Below, piece by piece: positions 7,031 through 15,919 of a stretch of 64,000 nucleotides of DNA; within the stretch, counting starts at the first letter, position 1, and every line of letters begins with the position of its first letter. The stretch is taken from contig NZ_JADMLH010000027.1 of the NCBI RefSeq assembly GCF_016464385.1, forward strand, positions 27,497 through 91,496, read 5' to 3'. The notes below the pieces were generated by a model that worked only from the letters and a program-made list of their open reading frames with translations, made no database searches and was not told the origin of the DNA. The position numbers and the translations under genes are program-made. This DNA is from Nucisporomicrobium flavum. GTDB taxonomy: Bacteria > Actinomycetota > Actinomycetes > Mycobacteriales > Micromonosporaceae.

Positions 7031-7750
7031 GTGGGGCACTTGGACGGCGAGGCTGACGGAGCCGACGAGTTCGCGCGTACCCGGCTGGATGCGTTGCGGC
7101 GCTTCGCGTACCTCATCTGCGGCAGCGCGGCTGAGGCCGACGACCTCGCCCAGCTGGCGGTGGTCGAGGTGTGGCGGCGCTGGTCGTCGGTACGGGTGGA
7201 CCCGGAGGCGTACGCCCGCCGCGTCATCGTCACCCGTAACGTGAGCCGGTGGCGGCGGTGGCGCCGCGAGGTGCCTGCCGACATCGCTGACCGCGACGGT
7301 GATGACCCCGCGCGCGGCCGGGTCACCGATCCGGTGTTGTGGGAGGCGCTGCACGCCCTCGGCAAGCCGGAACGCACCGTCGTGGTGCTGCACGTTCTCT
7401 ACCGGTACACCTTCGACGAGGTCGCCGCGATGTCCGGTGAGCCGCGGGGGACGGTGTCGAGCCGGTATTCCCGCGCGCTGCGGACGCTGCGCGACCGGCT
7501 GCGGGGCACCGAGGATGACCGGCTGCAGGGGACCGAGGCCAACCGGCTCCGGGGGACTGAGGATGGCCGGCTCCGCGGGACTGACGATGGCCGGCTCCGC
7601 GGGACTGAGGGTGGCCGGCTGCCGGGGGCCGAGGATGGCCGGCTGCGGGGGACTGAGGGTGGCTGGCTGCCGGGGGCCGAGGACAACCGGCTGCGGGGGA
7701 CCGGGGAGCCGACCGCGGAGGACAGCTGGACGATGAGGTACGCGCTGTGA
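7031..7750 (+). CDS. SigE-family ECF RNA polymerase sigma factor with repeat tail
   Basis: The 239-residue protein has the region 2 signature FAYLICGSAAEADDLAQLAVVEVWRRW (split here for length by residues 25-51) and region 4 with LGKPERTVVVLHVLYRYTFDEVA and GTVSSRYSRALRTLRD, typical of SigE-family ECF factors. These normally end at about residue 160. Here an added tail (156-227) consists of nine 8-residue repeats of the form RLRGTEDG. The GTG at 7031 abuts the GAGGGG sequence, so the TTG at 7040, nine nt from it, is a serious alternative start. The stop overlaps the next start in a GTGA, coupling it to the membrane protein that follows. Confidence 0.88.
   Translation: MGHLDGEADGADEFARTRLDALRRFAYLICGSAAEADDLAQLAVVEVWRRWSSVRVDPEAYARRVIVTRNVSRWRRWRREVPADIADRDGDDPARGRVTDPVLWEALHALGKPERTVVVLHVLYRYTFDEVAAMSGEPRGTVSSRYSRALRTLRDRLRGTEDDRLQGTEANRLRGTEDGRLRGTDDGRLRGTEGGRLPGAEDGRLRGTEGGWLPGAEDNRLRGTGEPTAEDSWTMRYAL
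7496..7711 (+). repeat. 24-bp in-frame repeats in the sigma factor tail
   Basis: Nine 24-bp units encode RLRGTEDD, RLQGTEAN, RLRGTEDG, RLRGTDDG, RLRGTEGG, RLPGAEDG, RLRGTEGG, WLPGAEDN and RLRGTGEP. The alternating basic and acidic residues would give a flexible zwitterionic tail after region 4. Confidence 0.85.
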
Positions 7751-9141
7751 ACGCCGACCGTGACCTCGCCGACCGGCTCGCCGCGACGCTTGCCGAGGCG
7801 GGGGAGGCGTTGCCGTACGCGCCGGCCGGCACGGTCGCGGGTGTGCGCCGCCGGTTCGTGCGTCGCCGGCGGCTGCGGGCGGTTGCTGCGGCGGTGGCCG
7901 CCATGCTCGCCCTGACGGTGTCCTCGATCGCGCTGCGCCCTGTGCCCGCGCCGACCGCCACTCCGGGCGGCCACCTGCGCATGTGGACCCTCACCGACGT
8001 GGAGCGCAATCCCGGGCTGCGTGGGTGCCTCGACGACGCCGACGTCCCGGTCGAGCTGAGCACCTTCGACAACGACACGTACCAGCAGCTTCTCGCCTCT
8101 CCGGTTGCCCCGGAGCAGCGACCCGACGTCTTCGAGAACTGGGGTGGCGCGGACCTCGGCCGGCAGGCGCAGGCCGGAACGGTTGCCGACCTCACCGACG
8201 TCGCCGGTGGCGCGGCGGACGTCTTCCTGCCCGGGGTCATGGCCGGCGGCCGGGTGGACGGCCGGCAGTACGGGCTGCCCGTCACCGGTACCCAGCCGAT
8301 CGTGCTCTTCTACGACAAGCGCCTGTTCGCCGAGGCCCACCTGAGCCCGCCGCGCACGTACGCGGAGCTGCTCACTGCCGTGGACACCTTCCGGACCCGC
8401 AAGGTCACGCCGATCGCGCTGGCCGGGGCCGCGCGCTGGCCGGCGCTGATGTACCTGATGTACCTCACCGACCGGCTCGGCGGCCCGCAGGTCTTCGCCG
8501 ACATCGCGGCCGGCCGGTCGGGCGCGTGGCGGCACCCCGCGGTGCGGGAGGCCGCGCGGCTCACCCAGCAACTGGTCCGCCGCGGCGCCTTCGGGGAACC
8601 CGGCGACGCCCTGAACCTCGAGACGAGCGCGGCCACCGGGATGCTCACCCGCGGTGAGGCGGCCATGCACCTCATGGGCAGCTGGGAGTACGGCGCCCAG
8701 GCCGCCTCCGATCCCACGTTCGCCGCCACGGGGCTCGGCTGGACACCGTTCCCCGCGGTGGCCGGCGGTGCCGGTGACCCGGCGGACCTCGTGGGGGTGC
8801 CGGCCAACTACCTCTCCGTCGACGCCGGCAGCCCGTACCGTGCCGAGGCTGCGCAGTTCGTCGCCCGGACCGTCACCTCCGACGCGTTCCTCGACGGGCT
8901 GCTCGCCGCCGGCGAGGTGCCGGCGGTCCGGGACCTGGAGCCCCGGCTGGCCGGGCGCCCGCACGCGGAATTCGCCCGCTTCGTCCACCGGCTCGCCGTG
9001 GCCGCGCCCAGCTTCACCCTGGCCTGGGACCAGGCCCTGCCACGGCCGGTCGCGTCCGTCCTGCTGGACCGTACGCGGCAACTCTTCCAGCTCACGATCA
9101 CACCCGATGAGTTCGTGGCCGCCATGGCCGCGACCGCCTGA
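7747..9141 (+). CDS. Anti-sigma-like membrane protein fused to a sugar-type solute-binding domain
   Basis: The 464-residue protein has a short cytosolic tail (1-43, ending in a run of Arg), one membrane helix (about 45-63) and a large extracytoplasmic domain (about 75-464). That domain resembles ABC solute-binding proteins of the SBP_bac_1 class: GTVADLTDV, GLPVTGTQPIVLFYDKRLF, PRTYAELLTAV, GEAAMHLMGSWEYG and VPANYLSVDA are all characteristic stretches. There is no lipobox and no transporter permease nearby. It starts with GTG inside the stop of the sigma gene. The arrangement suggests a transmembrane sensor whose tail holds the sigma factor until a ligand binds outside. Family and architecture are seen; function is inferred. 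Confidence 0.8.
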   Translation: MNADRDLADRLAATLAEAGEALPYAPAGTVAGVRRRFVRRRRLRAVAAAVAAMLALTVSSIALRPVPAPTATPGGHLRMWTLTDVERNPGLRGCLDDADVPVELSTFDNDTYQQLLASPVAPEQRPDVFENWGGADLGRQAQAGTVADLTDVAGGAADVFLPGVMAGGRVDGRQYGLPVTGTQPIVLFYDKRLFAEAHLSPPRTYAELLTAVDTFRTRKVTPIALAGAARWPALMYLMYLTDRLGGPQVFADIAAGRSGAWRHPAVREAARLTQQLVRRGAFGEPGDALNLETSAATGMLTRGEAAMHLMGSWEYGAQAASDPTFAATGLGWTPFPAVAGGAGDPADLVGVPANYLSVDAGSPYRAEAAQFVARTVTSDAFLDGLLAAGEVPAVRDLEPRLAGRPHAEFARFVHRLAVAAPSFTLAWDQALPRPVASVLLDRTRQLFQLTITPDEFVAAMAATA

Positions 9142-9164
9142 CCCGGCCCGACCCGACCCGAGGG

Positions 9165-10781
9165 ATGGTTCCCGTGCCGATGAAACGCGCCCTGATCGCC
9201 GTCACCACCACCGCCGTCCTCGTCCTCGCGCTGGTCGGCCCGGCGCGCGGGAGCCGCCCGCCCGGCACGCCCGCGTCCGAGCGCGCCGCCGTGCCGGCCA
9301 CGGACTGCACCGCCCATGTGGGCTACCACCAAGACACCGACCTGCCCGGGTACGCCGTGCCCGGGGCGGACGGGAGCCGGGTCTGCGTACCGTTCACGTG
9401 GATCGACTGGGCGCCGGCCGGATATCGCGGGGACTACCGGGTGCGCGAGTTCTCGTTCGCCGCGGCCGAGCGCCGGCTGGACGCGTGCAAGGCCGATCCG
9501 GCGTGCACGGCACTGTCTGATGTGGCCGGTTATCAGCCCGACGAGTTCCGCAGCACCGGCGAGATCGTCAGCTTCGGCAAGGTCGATCCGTACGCCTCCG
9601 GCCTCGACCTGACGCGGATCCGCCGGCCGGGCTTCTTCGCGCGGGCGCCGTACGGAGAGCGCATCGCCGGGGCCGAGCCGGGGGCGTGGACGGTGGAGTT
9701 CACGGTGCCCGCCGAGCCGTACGAGGTGATCAACCGCGGGATCACGGCGCCGGTGCGGCTGCGGGGCTGGTACCTGCGGGGTGAGGGCGTACGCGATGGG
9801 AGCGGGCGGCGAACCCGGGCGCTGGCCGTGCTGCTCGGCGGCCGGACCATCGAGACGACCGCCGTGCAGGACCCGGCCGACCCGCTGTACCAGCCCACCG
9901 CCGCCGGTGGTCACGCCGGCGTGGCGTACCCCTCGCACGGCACCGAGAAGTGGGGTGCGCGGCAGTGGCGTGAGTACCTGGATGCGTTGCGCCGAGCCGG
10001 GTTCGACGTGCTCACTGTGGACAAACGCGGCCACGGGATCTCCGGCGGCCACAGCGCCGACAACACCCTCCAGCAGGGCCTGGACATGCTGCGCATGGTG
10101 GACGCGCTGGCGGACGGCGAAGGGGTGCGCGCGCTGGGCCCGGACCGGGTCACCCGTGCCGGCCGGGACGCCGTGCGGCGGATGACCGGCCCGGCCGACG
10201 CCCGCACCATGCCGATCCTGCTGGGAGGGGCGAGCCAGGGGGCGTACGCCACCCAATGGGCGATGGACGCCAACCTGCACCGCTGGTGCGCGCTGGACAC
10301 CCCCGGCCGTCCCTGCTCGCCGCCGTGGGGTCACCGCAACATCCGCGGCGCGCTGCTGCTGTCCACGCTGTGGGGCATGCCGTTCGGCGACCCGGGCGAC
10401 CTTGTCTACACGGCGGCGCACGCGGAGGTCAACCACTCCATCTACACGCCGACGTCCGAGCCGCTGGCCGGCATCGGGGACTGGCCGGCCGTGTTCATCG
10501 GCAAGGGCATCTGGGACGAGTACGAGGGCCCGCTCGGCACGTTCAGCGCGTACCAGCGTGCGGCCGCCCGGGCGGAGCTGGTGCTGGTCCGGGGCCCCCA
10601 CTCGGAGAACGAGCACGGTACGGCCAACGTCGCCGTCATGCGTGACCATCTGGTCCGGTTCGCGGTGCGCGCGGCCACCGGGGCGCGGGTGGCCGGCCCT
10701 CGGTACTCCACGCTGCGCGACGCGATCGCGGCGAGCCCGCCGACGTGGGAGCCGTCGACCACCCCGACGCCGGTGGGCTGA
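9165..10781 (+). CDS. Secreted alpha/beta hydrolase
   Basis: The 538-residue protein has a signal peptide (MKRALIAVTTTAVLVLALVG, cleaved after a small-residue stretch). The hydrolase core has VDKRGHGISGG (oxyanion region), the nucleophile elbow GGASQGAYAT with Ser in G-x-S-x-G, and a late His in RGPHSENEHG. Six cysteines suggest disulfides outside the cell. Candidate starts are ATG 9165, GTG 9174 and ATG 9180; GAGG at 9160-9163 best fits GTG 9174. It lies 23 nt after the anti-sigma-like gene, so it may be co-transcribed and a target or partner of that system. The substrate is unknown. Confidence 0.82.
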   Translation: MVPVPMKRALIAVTTTAVLVLALVGPARGSRPPGTPASERAAVPATDCTAHVGYHQDTDLPGYAVPGADGSRVCVPFTWIDWAPAGYRGDYRVREFSFAAAERRLDACKADPACTALSDVAGYQPDEFRSTGEIVSFGKVDPYASGLDLTRIRRPGFFARAPYGERIAGAEPGAWTVEFTVPAEPYEVINRGITAPVRLRGWYLRGEGVRDGSGRRTRALAVLLGGRTIETTAVQDPADPLYQPTAAGGHAGVAYPSHGTEKWGARQWREYLDALRRAGFDVLTVDKRGHGISGGHSADNTLQQGLDMLRMVDALADGEGVRALGPDRVTRAGRDAVRRMTGPADARTMPILLGGASQGAYATQWAMDANLHRWCALDTPGRPCSPPWGHRNIRGALLLSTLWGMPFGDPGDLVYTAAHAEVNHSIYTPTSEPLAGIGDWPAVFIGKGIWDEYEGPLGTFSAYQRAAARAELVLVRGPHSENEHGTANVAVMRDHLVRFAVRAATGARVAGPRYSTLRDAIAASPPTWEPSTTPTPVG

Positions 10782-10793
10782 ACCCCGGCCGGG

Positions 10794-11342
10794 TCAGAGG
10801 CCGGCCGCGGCGTCGTACCGGCGCCGCAGGTCGGCCATCTCCCCGTCGGTCAGCGCCTCCTTCTGCGCGAGCTCGGCGTACTTGCCGGGGAACATCTGCC
10901 GCAGGCGCTCGGCGTACGGGACGCCGTCGGTGGCCTCGACCACCTGGATGCCCGGCGGCTCGGTGGACATGTCGAGGATGACCGGGCCGGCGAGCTTCAC
11001 CGCCACGTCCCAGGGGCGGCCCTGTTCGGCGACGCCGCACAGGTGGAAGCCGTAGACGGTCCGTACGTCGGCGAGCTCGGTCGCCTTGGCAGGCTCGTAC
11101 CCGTAGACCCGGACGCCGCAGATCACTGCGGGCTTCTCGTCCGCGGCGCCGGCCGGCTGGTGCCCGGCGTGGTGGTGCTGCGCCGGGTCCGACCGCTCGA
11201 GGGTCGTGCGCATCCGGTCGGTGATCTGCGCCGGCAGGTCCGCGCGGTGCGCGTCCGATCCGGTCGTGGTGACCAGCGCGACCGTGCCGGCCGTCGCCGC
11301 CAGGACGATCCCTGCCGCCCATCTGGCCCGGGTGCGGTTCAT
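10794..11342 (-). CDS. Secreted protein of unknown function
   Basis: The 182-residue protein starts at ATG 11342 after a good ribosome site (GGGAGGGG). It has an N-terminal signal or anchor (WAAGIVLAATAGTVALVTTTG) followed by a His-rich linker with QHHHAGHQ. Two cysteines lie in PAVICGVRVYGYEP and YGFHLCGVAEQG. The second half is acidic and helical with ERLRQMFPGKYAELAQKEALTDGEM. I do not recognise a family. It converges on the hydrolase gene with only 12 nt between the stops. Confidence 0.7.
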   Translation of the reverse strand: MNRTRARWAAGIVLAATAGTVALVTTTGSDAHRADLPAQITDRMRTTLERSDPAQHHHAGHQPAGAADEKPAVICGVRVYGYEPAKATELADVRTVYGFHLCGVAEQGRPWDVAVKLAGPVILDMSTEPPGIQVVEATDGVPYAERLRQMFPGKYAELAQKEALTDGEMADLRRRYDAAAGL

Positions 11343-11475
11343 GGCCGCCCCTCCCTTCCATGGCAGCGTGGGAGCGCTCCCGGGGCAGCATTTCATCAAT
11401 ATGTCTCGATTTCAACAGGCCGCCGGCGAGCGCGCGGCCCGGCGAGGTGGGGACTCCCCGCCGGACCGTCACGCC

Positions 11476-12282
11476 TCAGCGCAGCGCCGAGGTGAGCGCC
11501 GGCAGGTAGCCGTACCGGTAGCCGTTGCCGGTGGGGTGGAAGGAGTCGGTCGGCGGCAGCACTGTCAGGCCGTGCAGCCACGGGCTGGCGCCGCAGATCC
11601 CGTGCCCGGCGAACTCGTCGGTGACGTCGGCCCAGGTCGCGCCCGCGGCCCGGGAGCGCTCGGCGATGACCCGGTTGAGCTCGACGGCGCCCTTGTTGAT
11701 GGACTTGCGCTTGGGGATGCTCATGCCGGCGAAGCCGCAGCTCGGCGCGGTCTCGTCGAACAGGATGGGGTAGCCGAGCACGACGATCCGCGCGGTCGGG
11801 GCCTTGCGCCGGATGTCCCGGTACGTCGCGTCGAGCTTGGCCGGGATGTCGTCGGAGAGCGCTTTGATGGCGATGTCGACGGTCGCCGCGCAGGCCGCGT
11901 CGCTGACGAGCGTGCAGGTGATGATCGTGGGGGCGAAGCCGACGTCGTTGCCGCCGATCGTCAGCGTCACGAGGTCGGTGCCGCTGGAGAGCGCGGAGAG
12001 CTGGGTGGCGCGCAGGGTGTCGGTGGTGGCCCCGCTGCAGGCGGCCGAGCGGTACGACTTCGGGTCGTTCGCGGCGTCCCACAGGCCGGGGTAGCCGTTG
12101 GGGCTGCGCAGGCAGAGTCCGCTCTGCCCGGAGGAGCCGACGCCGGACGAGTACGAGTCGCCCAGGGCGACGTAGTCCCAGTCCGAGGGGGATGAGGAGG
12201 CGGCGGCCGCGGGAGCCGCCGTGAGGAGGGTCAGCAGGGTCGAGAAGACGAAGCAGGCGAGGACGGTGGTACGTCTGCTCAT
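11476..12282 (-). CDS. Secreted SGNH/GDSL hydrolase (lipase/esterase)
   Basis: The 268-residue protein has a signal peptide ending AAPAAAAS and then the block I motif VALGDSYSSGVGS with the catalytic Ser. Block III is TIGGNDVGF, where Gly and Asn shape the oxyanion hole, and block V is PPTDSFHPTGNGY with the Asp and His. Six cysteines are placed as in Streptomyces secreted lipases (SCO-type GDSL enzymes). It likely hydrolyses lipid or polysaccharide esters outside the cell. Upstream there are two copies of a CCGGTTACC-N4-AGTAA motif. Confidence 0.92.
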   Translation of the reverse strand: MSRRTTVLACFVFSTLLTLLTAAPAAAASSSPSDWDYVALGDSYSSGVGSSGQSGLCLRSPNGYPGLWDAANDPKSYRSAACSGATTDTLRATQLSALSSGTDLVTLTIGGNDVGFAPTIITCTLVSDAACAATVDIAIKALSDDIPAKLDATYRDIRRKAPTARIVVLGYPILFDETAPSCGFAGMSIPKRKSINKGAVELNRVIAERSRAAGATWADVTDEFAGHGICGASPWLHGLTVLPPTDSFHPTGNGYRYGYLPALTSALR

Positions 12283-12323
12283 CGGGTGGCCTCCGGTCCG
12301 CGGGGGATGGGGGCCGGAGCGCT

Positions 12324-12393
12324 CCGGTTACCGAACAGTAAGTCAAGGGTCCAGGGAAAGAAACACGGTGACTTTCCGGTTACCTCGTAGTAA
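12324..12393. promoter_or_regulatory. Direct repeats upstream of the SGNH hydrolase
   Basis: CCGGTTACC-N4-AGTAA occurs at 12324-12341 and again at 12376-12393, 52 bp apart. The second copy also contains a GTTAC-N6-GTAAC inverted repeat (12379-12394). The region lies between two minus-strand genes and would hold the hydrolase promoter. A regulator site is inferred. Confidence 0.45.
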
Positions 12394-12449
12394 CATCCGT
12401 CGATGTGACCTGCATCTATGCCATGCAGTCATGTCTCGTGTGCGGAGCG

Positions 12450-12893
12450 CTATGACGTGGTCGGCAGCTCGCAGCTGATCAAAACGCGTGTCCCCGCGCC
12501 GTGCGTCGTGTCGATGTGGAGCCCTCCGCAGATCTGCCGCGCCAGCCAGATCCCGTGCCCGCCGATGTGGCCGGCCTTGCGGCGCAGCGTCTCGTCCAGC
12601 CGCTCGGACGTGATGCCGGGCCCCTCGTCCTTCACCTGGCACCACAGGGCGGAACCTTCGCGCCACAGCTGGATCCGGCCGCGCCCGCCGCCGTGCCGGA
12701 CGGCGTTCGTGGTGATCTCGTTGACCGCCAGGACGAAGTTGAAAACCGCCACCTCGTCGAGCCCGCCGGCCCGCGCGTGCCGGACCAGTTCCCGGCGGAC
12801 GATGCCGAGAGAACGGCGGTCGAAAGGGAAAGTGAAAAGAAATCGGATACTTGTCGAGAGAGCGTTGTCGGTATCGTGAGAAAGGTTGCGCAC
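12450..12893 (-). CDS. HATPase anti-sigma regulatory factor (RsbW-like)
   Basis: The 147-residue protein is a stand-alone GHKL ATPase: the N box is LAVNEITTNAVRHGGG, G1 is VKDEGPGI, and G2 is HIGGHGIWLARQ. Such proteins bind a sigma factor or phosphorylate a STAS anti-anti-sigma factor. It lies downstream of a STAS gene and a SpoIIE phosphatase gene on the same strand, so the three form a partner-switching module. The start is taken as the GTG at 12893, a few nt after GGGGGG; the frame remains open further upstream into the phosphatase gene. Confidence 0.85.
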   Translation of the reverse strand: MRNLSHDTDNALSTSIRFLFTFPFDRRSLGIVRRELVRHARAGGLDEVAVFNFVLAVNEITTNAVRHGGGRGRIQLWREGSALWCQVKDEGPGITSERLDETLRRKAGHIGGHGIWLARQICGGLHIDTTHGAGTRVLISCELPTTS

Positions 12894-13012
12894 GCGACCC
12901 CCCAAGGGCAGCTTCGCATCGTTGGCCGAGGACCCGGACCGCGCGAATCGTATCTGGCGCGCAGCGACCTGATGTCGCACATTCCGTCCGGGGTGCACCG
13001 TGGCCGGGAGGC

Positions 13013-15919
13013 CTATTCCTCCATCCGGACGCAGACGATGACGGTGTCGTCCTCGGTGGAATCGTCGTCGTTCATGGCGGCGAGAATCTGTTCGGCGATA
13101 TCGGAGATCGGGCACCCGGCGAATGGCGTTGCGGCGCGCGCCAGCCGTTCGATGCCATTCTCGAGGGTGTCCCCCCGCCGTTCGACGATGCCGTCGGAAT
13201 AGAGCACGATCAGCGAGCCGGGCGCCAGTGCCGACCGGCCCACCGGCCGCAGGGCCCGCGGCTGCGGGTGATGGACGCAGATCGCCGGGGCGGCCGCGTC
13301 GTCGAGGCGCCGCGGCGGCCGGCCGGGCGCGAGCACGAGCGGGGGCGGATGTCCCGCCGTGGCGTAGGTGAGCGTGTCCGTGCCCGGGTCGATGACGATG
13401 CAGGCGGCGGTGACCAGTTCGGTGCCGTTGGGACCGCGCGCACAGCTGCTGAGGGCGTCGAGGACCGCGCCTGGGCTGGCGGGTGTGTACGCGACCAACG
13501 CGGCGGTCGCGGCGCGCAGCCGTCCCATGGCGGCGGCCGAGTCCATGGTGTGGCCGGCGACGTCGCCGACGATGACGCCGATCCTGCCGTCCGGCCAGGT
13601 GTACGTGTCGTACCAGTCGCCACCGACATCGAGCAGAGCGCTGCCGGCGCGGTACCGCGCGGCGATGGCGAGCCGTGGGTGGGAGACGAGCCGGTCGGGC
13701 AGCAATGCGCGCTGCAGCCGGGCGGCAATGTGGTGCTGCTGCTCCCGCGCGCGAGTGGATGCCAGGACGAGCGCGACGCGGGCCCCGAGATCGGTCACGA
13801 ACGCCGCGTCGTCGTCGCCGAACAGCGGCCGGTCCGGTTCCGTGATGCCCAGCATGAGGACGCCGCGCTGATCGCCGAGCGCGAGCGGCACCGCCAGATG
13901 GGAACGGGTGCCGAGCTTCTCGAGCAGGCCCGCGGCCTCCTCGTCGCGAGGGAGGCCGGTGCGCAACTCGGGCGTCACCTGACTTATCAGCTCCACGCCG
14001 CCGGTGGCGGAACGGTGCAGCGAGTACCGCTCATCCGGGCCGAGCCGGTGGTGGCGACGCAAGCGGCGCAGGACTTCCGCCTTCTCCCCGTCGTGATGGG
14101 TCAGTGCCAGCAGATGGGCCTCAGCGTACGGGGCTTCGAGCGTGGCGTAGTCGGCGATGCCCGGCACCAGCGAGTCGGTGAGCCGTTGCGCCTGGGCCGC
14201 TGTCGTCGTCTCCCGCTCGAGCGCGCTGAGCAGGTCGGCGGTGAGCTGGGCCCGTTGGCGCTGGACGCGTACCTTCTCCTCGGCGCGGGCCCGGGCCACC
14301 GCGGTCCAGGTGCGTTCCGCGGTATCCGCGATGATCGTCAATTCCTCGGGCGTCCACCGGCGCGGGCCGGCGTCGTGGACGGCGAGCGCTGCCACCGGCC
14401 GCCCGTCCCTCATCAGCGGCAGCAGAACGTAGGCGCCGACACCCAGCGCCGACGTCGCGGTCCGATGCGCGGGACTCAGGCGGGAGTCCCGCGAGACGTC
14501 GTCGACGACTTCCGGACGGCCCGCCCGGAAGTCGTCCATGACCGTCACGCCGTGGTCGTCGAGGCGGTGCCGTCCCCGGACGCTGGGCACCCCGGGATGA
14601 TAGTCCGCCAGCACGGTCACGCAGGCGCCGTCGTCGTCGACCTCGGCGTAGTGCACGCGGGCGGCGCTCAGGTGCTCGCCGAGGATGCGGGCCGACTCCA
14701 CCTGGACCTGCACCGGATCCGCCAGGCTCCGCAGCGTGTCGGACAGCAGCGCACGGTAGGCGTCCGCGGCCGCCGACGCGCGCAGGGCCAGATCGGCCTC
14801 CTTGCGGGCGGTGACGTCGGCGCTCGTACCCAGGTGGCCGAGGAAGGTGCCGTCCGAGCCATAGCGCGGCTGGCTCCACGACTCGAGCCAGCGCCACCTG
14901 CCGTCGGCCCCGCGTACGCGGACCTCGCCGTGGAACGGGCGGCGTTCGGCGACAGCGGTGAGGAAGCCCTCCGTGTACCGGGTGTCGTCCGGATGCGGCA
15001 ACAGCTGCCACCGGTCGTCGCGCATGGACTCCCGGGTGACCCCGAAGAATTCGCAGTACGTGGTGTTGACCCAGGTCAGGGCGCCGTGCACGTCGTGCTG
15101 CCAGACGAGCAGCGGCAGGTGGTCGGTCATGTCCCGGAAACGCTGCTCGCTCTCGCGCAACGACTCCTGCGCCAGGTGCCGCGCGGTCTGGTCCTTGAAC
15201 ACGATCGAGAAGTGCCCGTACGGCTCCATCGGCGTGGCGAACACCTCGAACCAGCGCCCCATGGCCGCCGACTCCTGCTCGAAGCGCAGGGTCTGGCGGC
15301 CCAGCCCGACGCGGGCGTACGTGTCGATCCAGACCTTCTCCAGGTCCGGCACCAGGTCGAGAGCCGTCCTGCCCACCGGCGAGCGCAGGCCGGTCATCTC
15401 CTCGAACAGCGCGTTGATCTCCAGGAAGCGGTAGTCGACCGGGTTCCCGTCGTCGTCCACCACCATCTCGCACAGGCAGAAACCCTCGTCCATGGCGTCG
15501 AAGAGGTCGCGCATCCACCGTTCCCGGCGCCGAGCCGCCGCCCGTGCGGCGACCGCCGCCGACACGTCGCTGGAGACGCCCACGATGCCGACGAGCTCCC
15601 CGTCCGCCATGAGCGGGCCGTTGACGACCGCGGCGATGAACGTGGTGCCGTCCCTGCGGCGCACCTCGAACTCTCCGCGCCACCGTTCGCCCCGGGCCAG
15701 GGCCTTCATGATCTCCTGCGCCTCGAGCGCCGTCGCGCTCGAGACCGTGACCTCCGTGATGGGGCGGTTCAGAACCTCGGCAGCCGTCCAGCCGTACAGG
15801 CGCTCGGCGTACGCGCTCCAGTGGATGATGAGGCCGTCGAGGTCCGTGACGATGACGGCATGTTCCACCGCGTCCAGCAGCAGGGCCGCGGACCGGGCCC
15901 ACTGCTCACGGCGCGGCAT
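13013..15919 (-). CDS. PAS/GAF sensor with SpoIIE-type PP2C phosphatase domain
   Basis: The 968-residue soluble protein has three PAS domains in roughly the first 400 residues (for example IVTDLDGLIIHWSAYAERLY and WVNTTYCEFFGVTRESM). Two GAF-like domains follow at about 400-550 and 600-720. The C-terminus is a SpoIIE/PP2C phosphatase with GGDWYD, GDVAGHTMDSAAAMG, LYSDGIVERR and EDDTVIV, which contain the metal-binding Asp residues. It would dephosphorylate the STAS protein encoded just upstream and so release sigma activity in response to signals read by PAS and GAF. Its start overlaps the STAS gene by 14 nt, which supports co-translation. Confidence 0.92.
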   Translation of the reverse strand: MPRREQWARSAALLLDAVEHAVIVTDLDGLIIHWSAYAERLYGWTAAEVLNRPITEVTVSSATALEAQEIMKALARGERWRGEFEVRRRDGTTFIAAVVNGPLMADGELVGIVGVSSDVSAAVAARAAARRRERWMRDLFDAMDEGFCLCEMVVDDDGNPVDYRFLEINALFEEMTGLRSPVGRTALDLVPDLEKVWIDTYARVGLGRQTLRFEQESAAMGRWFEVFATPMEPYGHFSIVFKDQTARHLAQESLRESEQRFRDMTDHLPLLVWQHDVHGALTWVNTTYCEFFGVTRESMRDDRWQLLPHPDDTRYTEGFLTAVAERRPFHGEVRVRGADGRWRWLESWSQPRYGSDGTFLGHLGTSADVTARKEADLALRASAAADAYRALLSDTLRSLADPVQVQVESARILGEHLSAARVHYAEVDDDGACVTVLADYHPGVPSVRGRHRLDDHGVTVMDDFRAGRPEVVDDVSRDSRLSPAHRTATSALGVGAYVLLPLMRDGRPVAALAVHDAGPRRWTPEELTIIADTAERTWTAVARARAEEKVRVQRQRAQLTADLLSALERETTTAAQAQRLTDSLVPGIADYATLEAPYAEAHLLALTHHDGEKAEVLRRLRRHHRLGPDERYSLHRSATGGVELISQVTPELRTGLPRDEEAAGLLEKLGTRSHLAVPLALGDQRGVLMLGITEPDRPLFGDDDAAFVTDLGARVALVLASTRAREQQHHIAARLQRALLPDRLVSHPRLAIAARYRAGSALLDVGGDWYDTYTWPDGRIGVIVGDVAGHTMDSAAAMGRLRAATAALVAYTPASPGAVLDALSSCARGPNGTELVTAACIVIDPGTDTLTYATAGHPPPLVLAPGRPPRRLDDAAAPAICVHHPQPRALRPVGRSALAPGSLIVLYSDGIVERRGDTLENGIERLARAATPFAGCPISDIAEQILAAMNDDDSTEDDTVIVCVRMEE

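Noticed and set aside
7399..9081. Long minus-strand frame opposite the sigma and sensor genes
   Set aside because: Antisense of two supported coding genes; frame 3 bias of high-GC DNA explains it.
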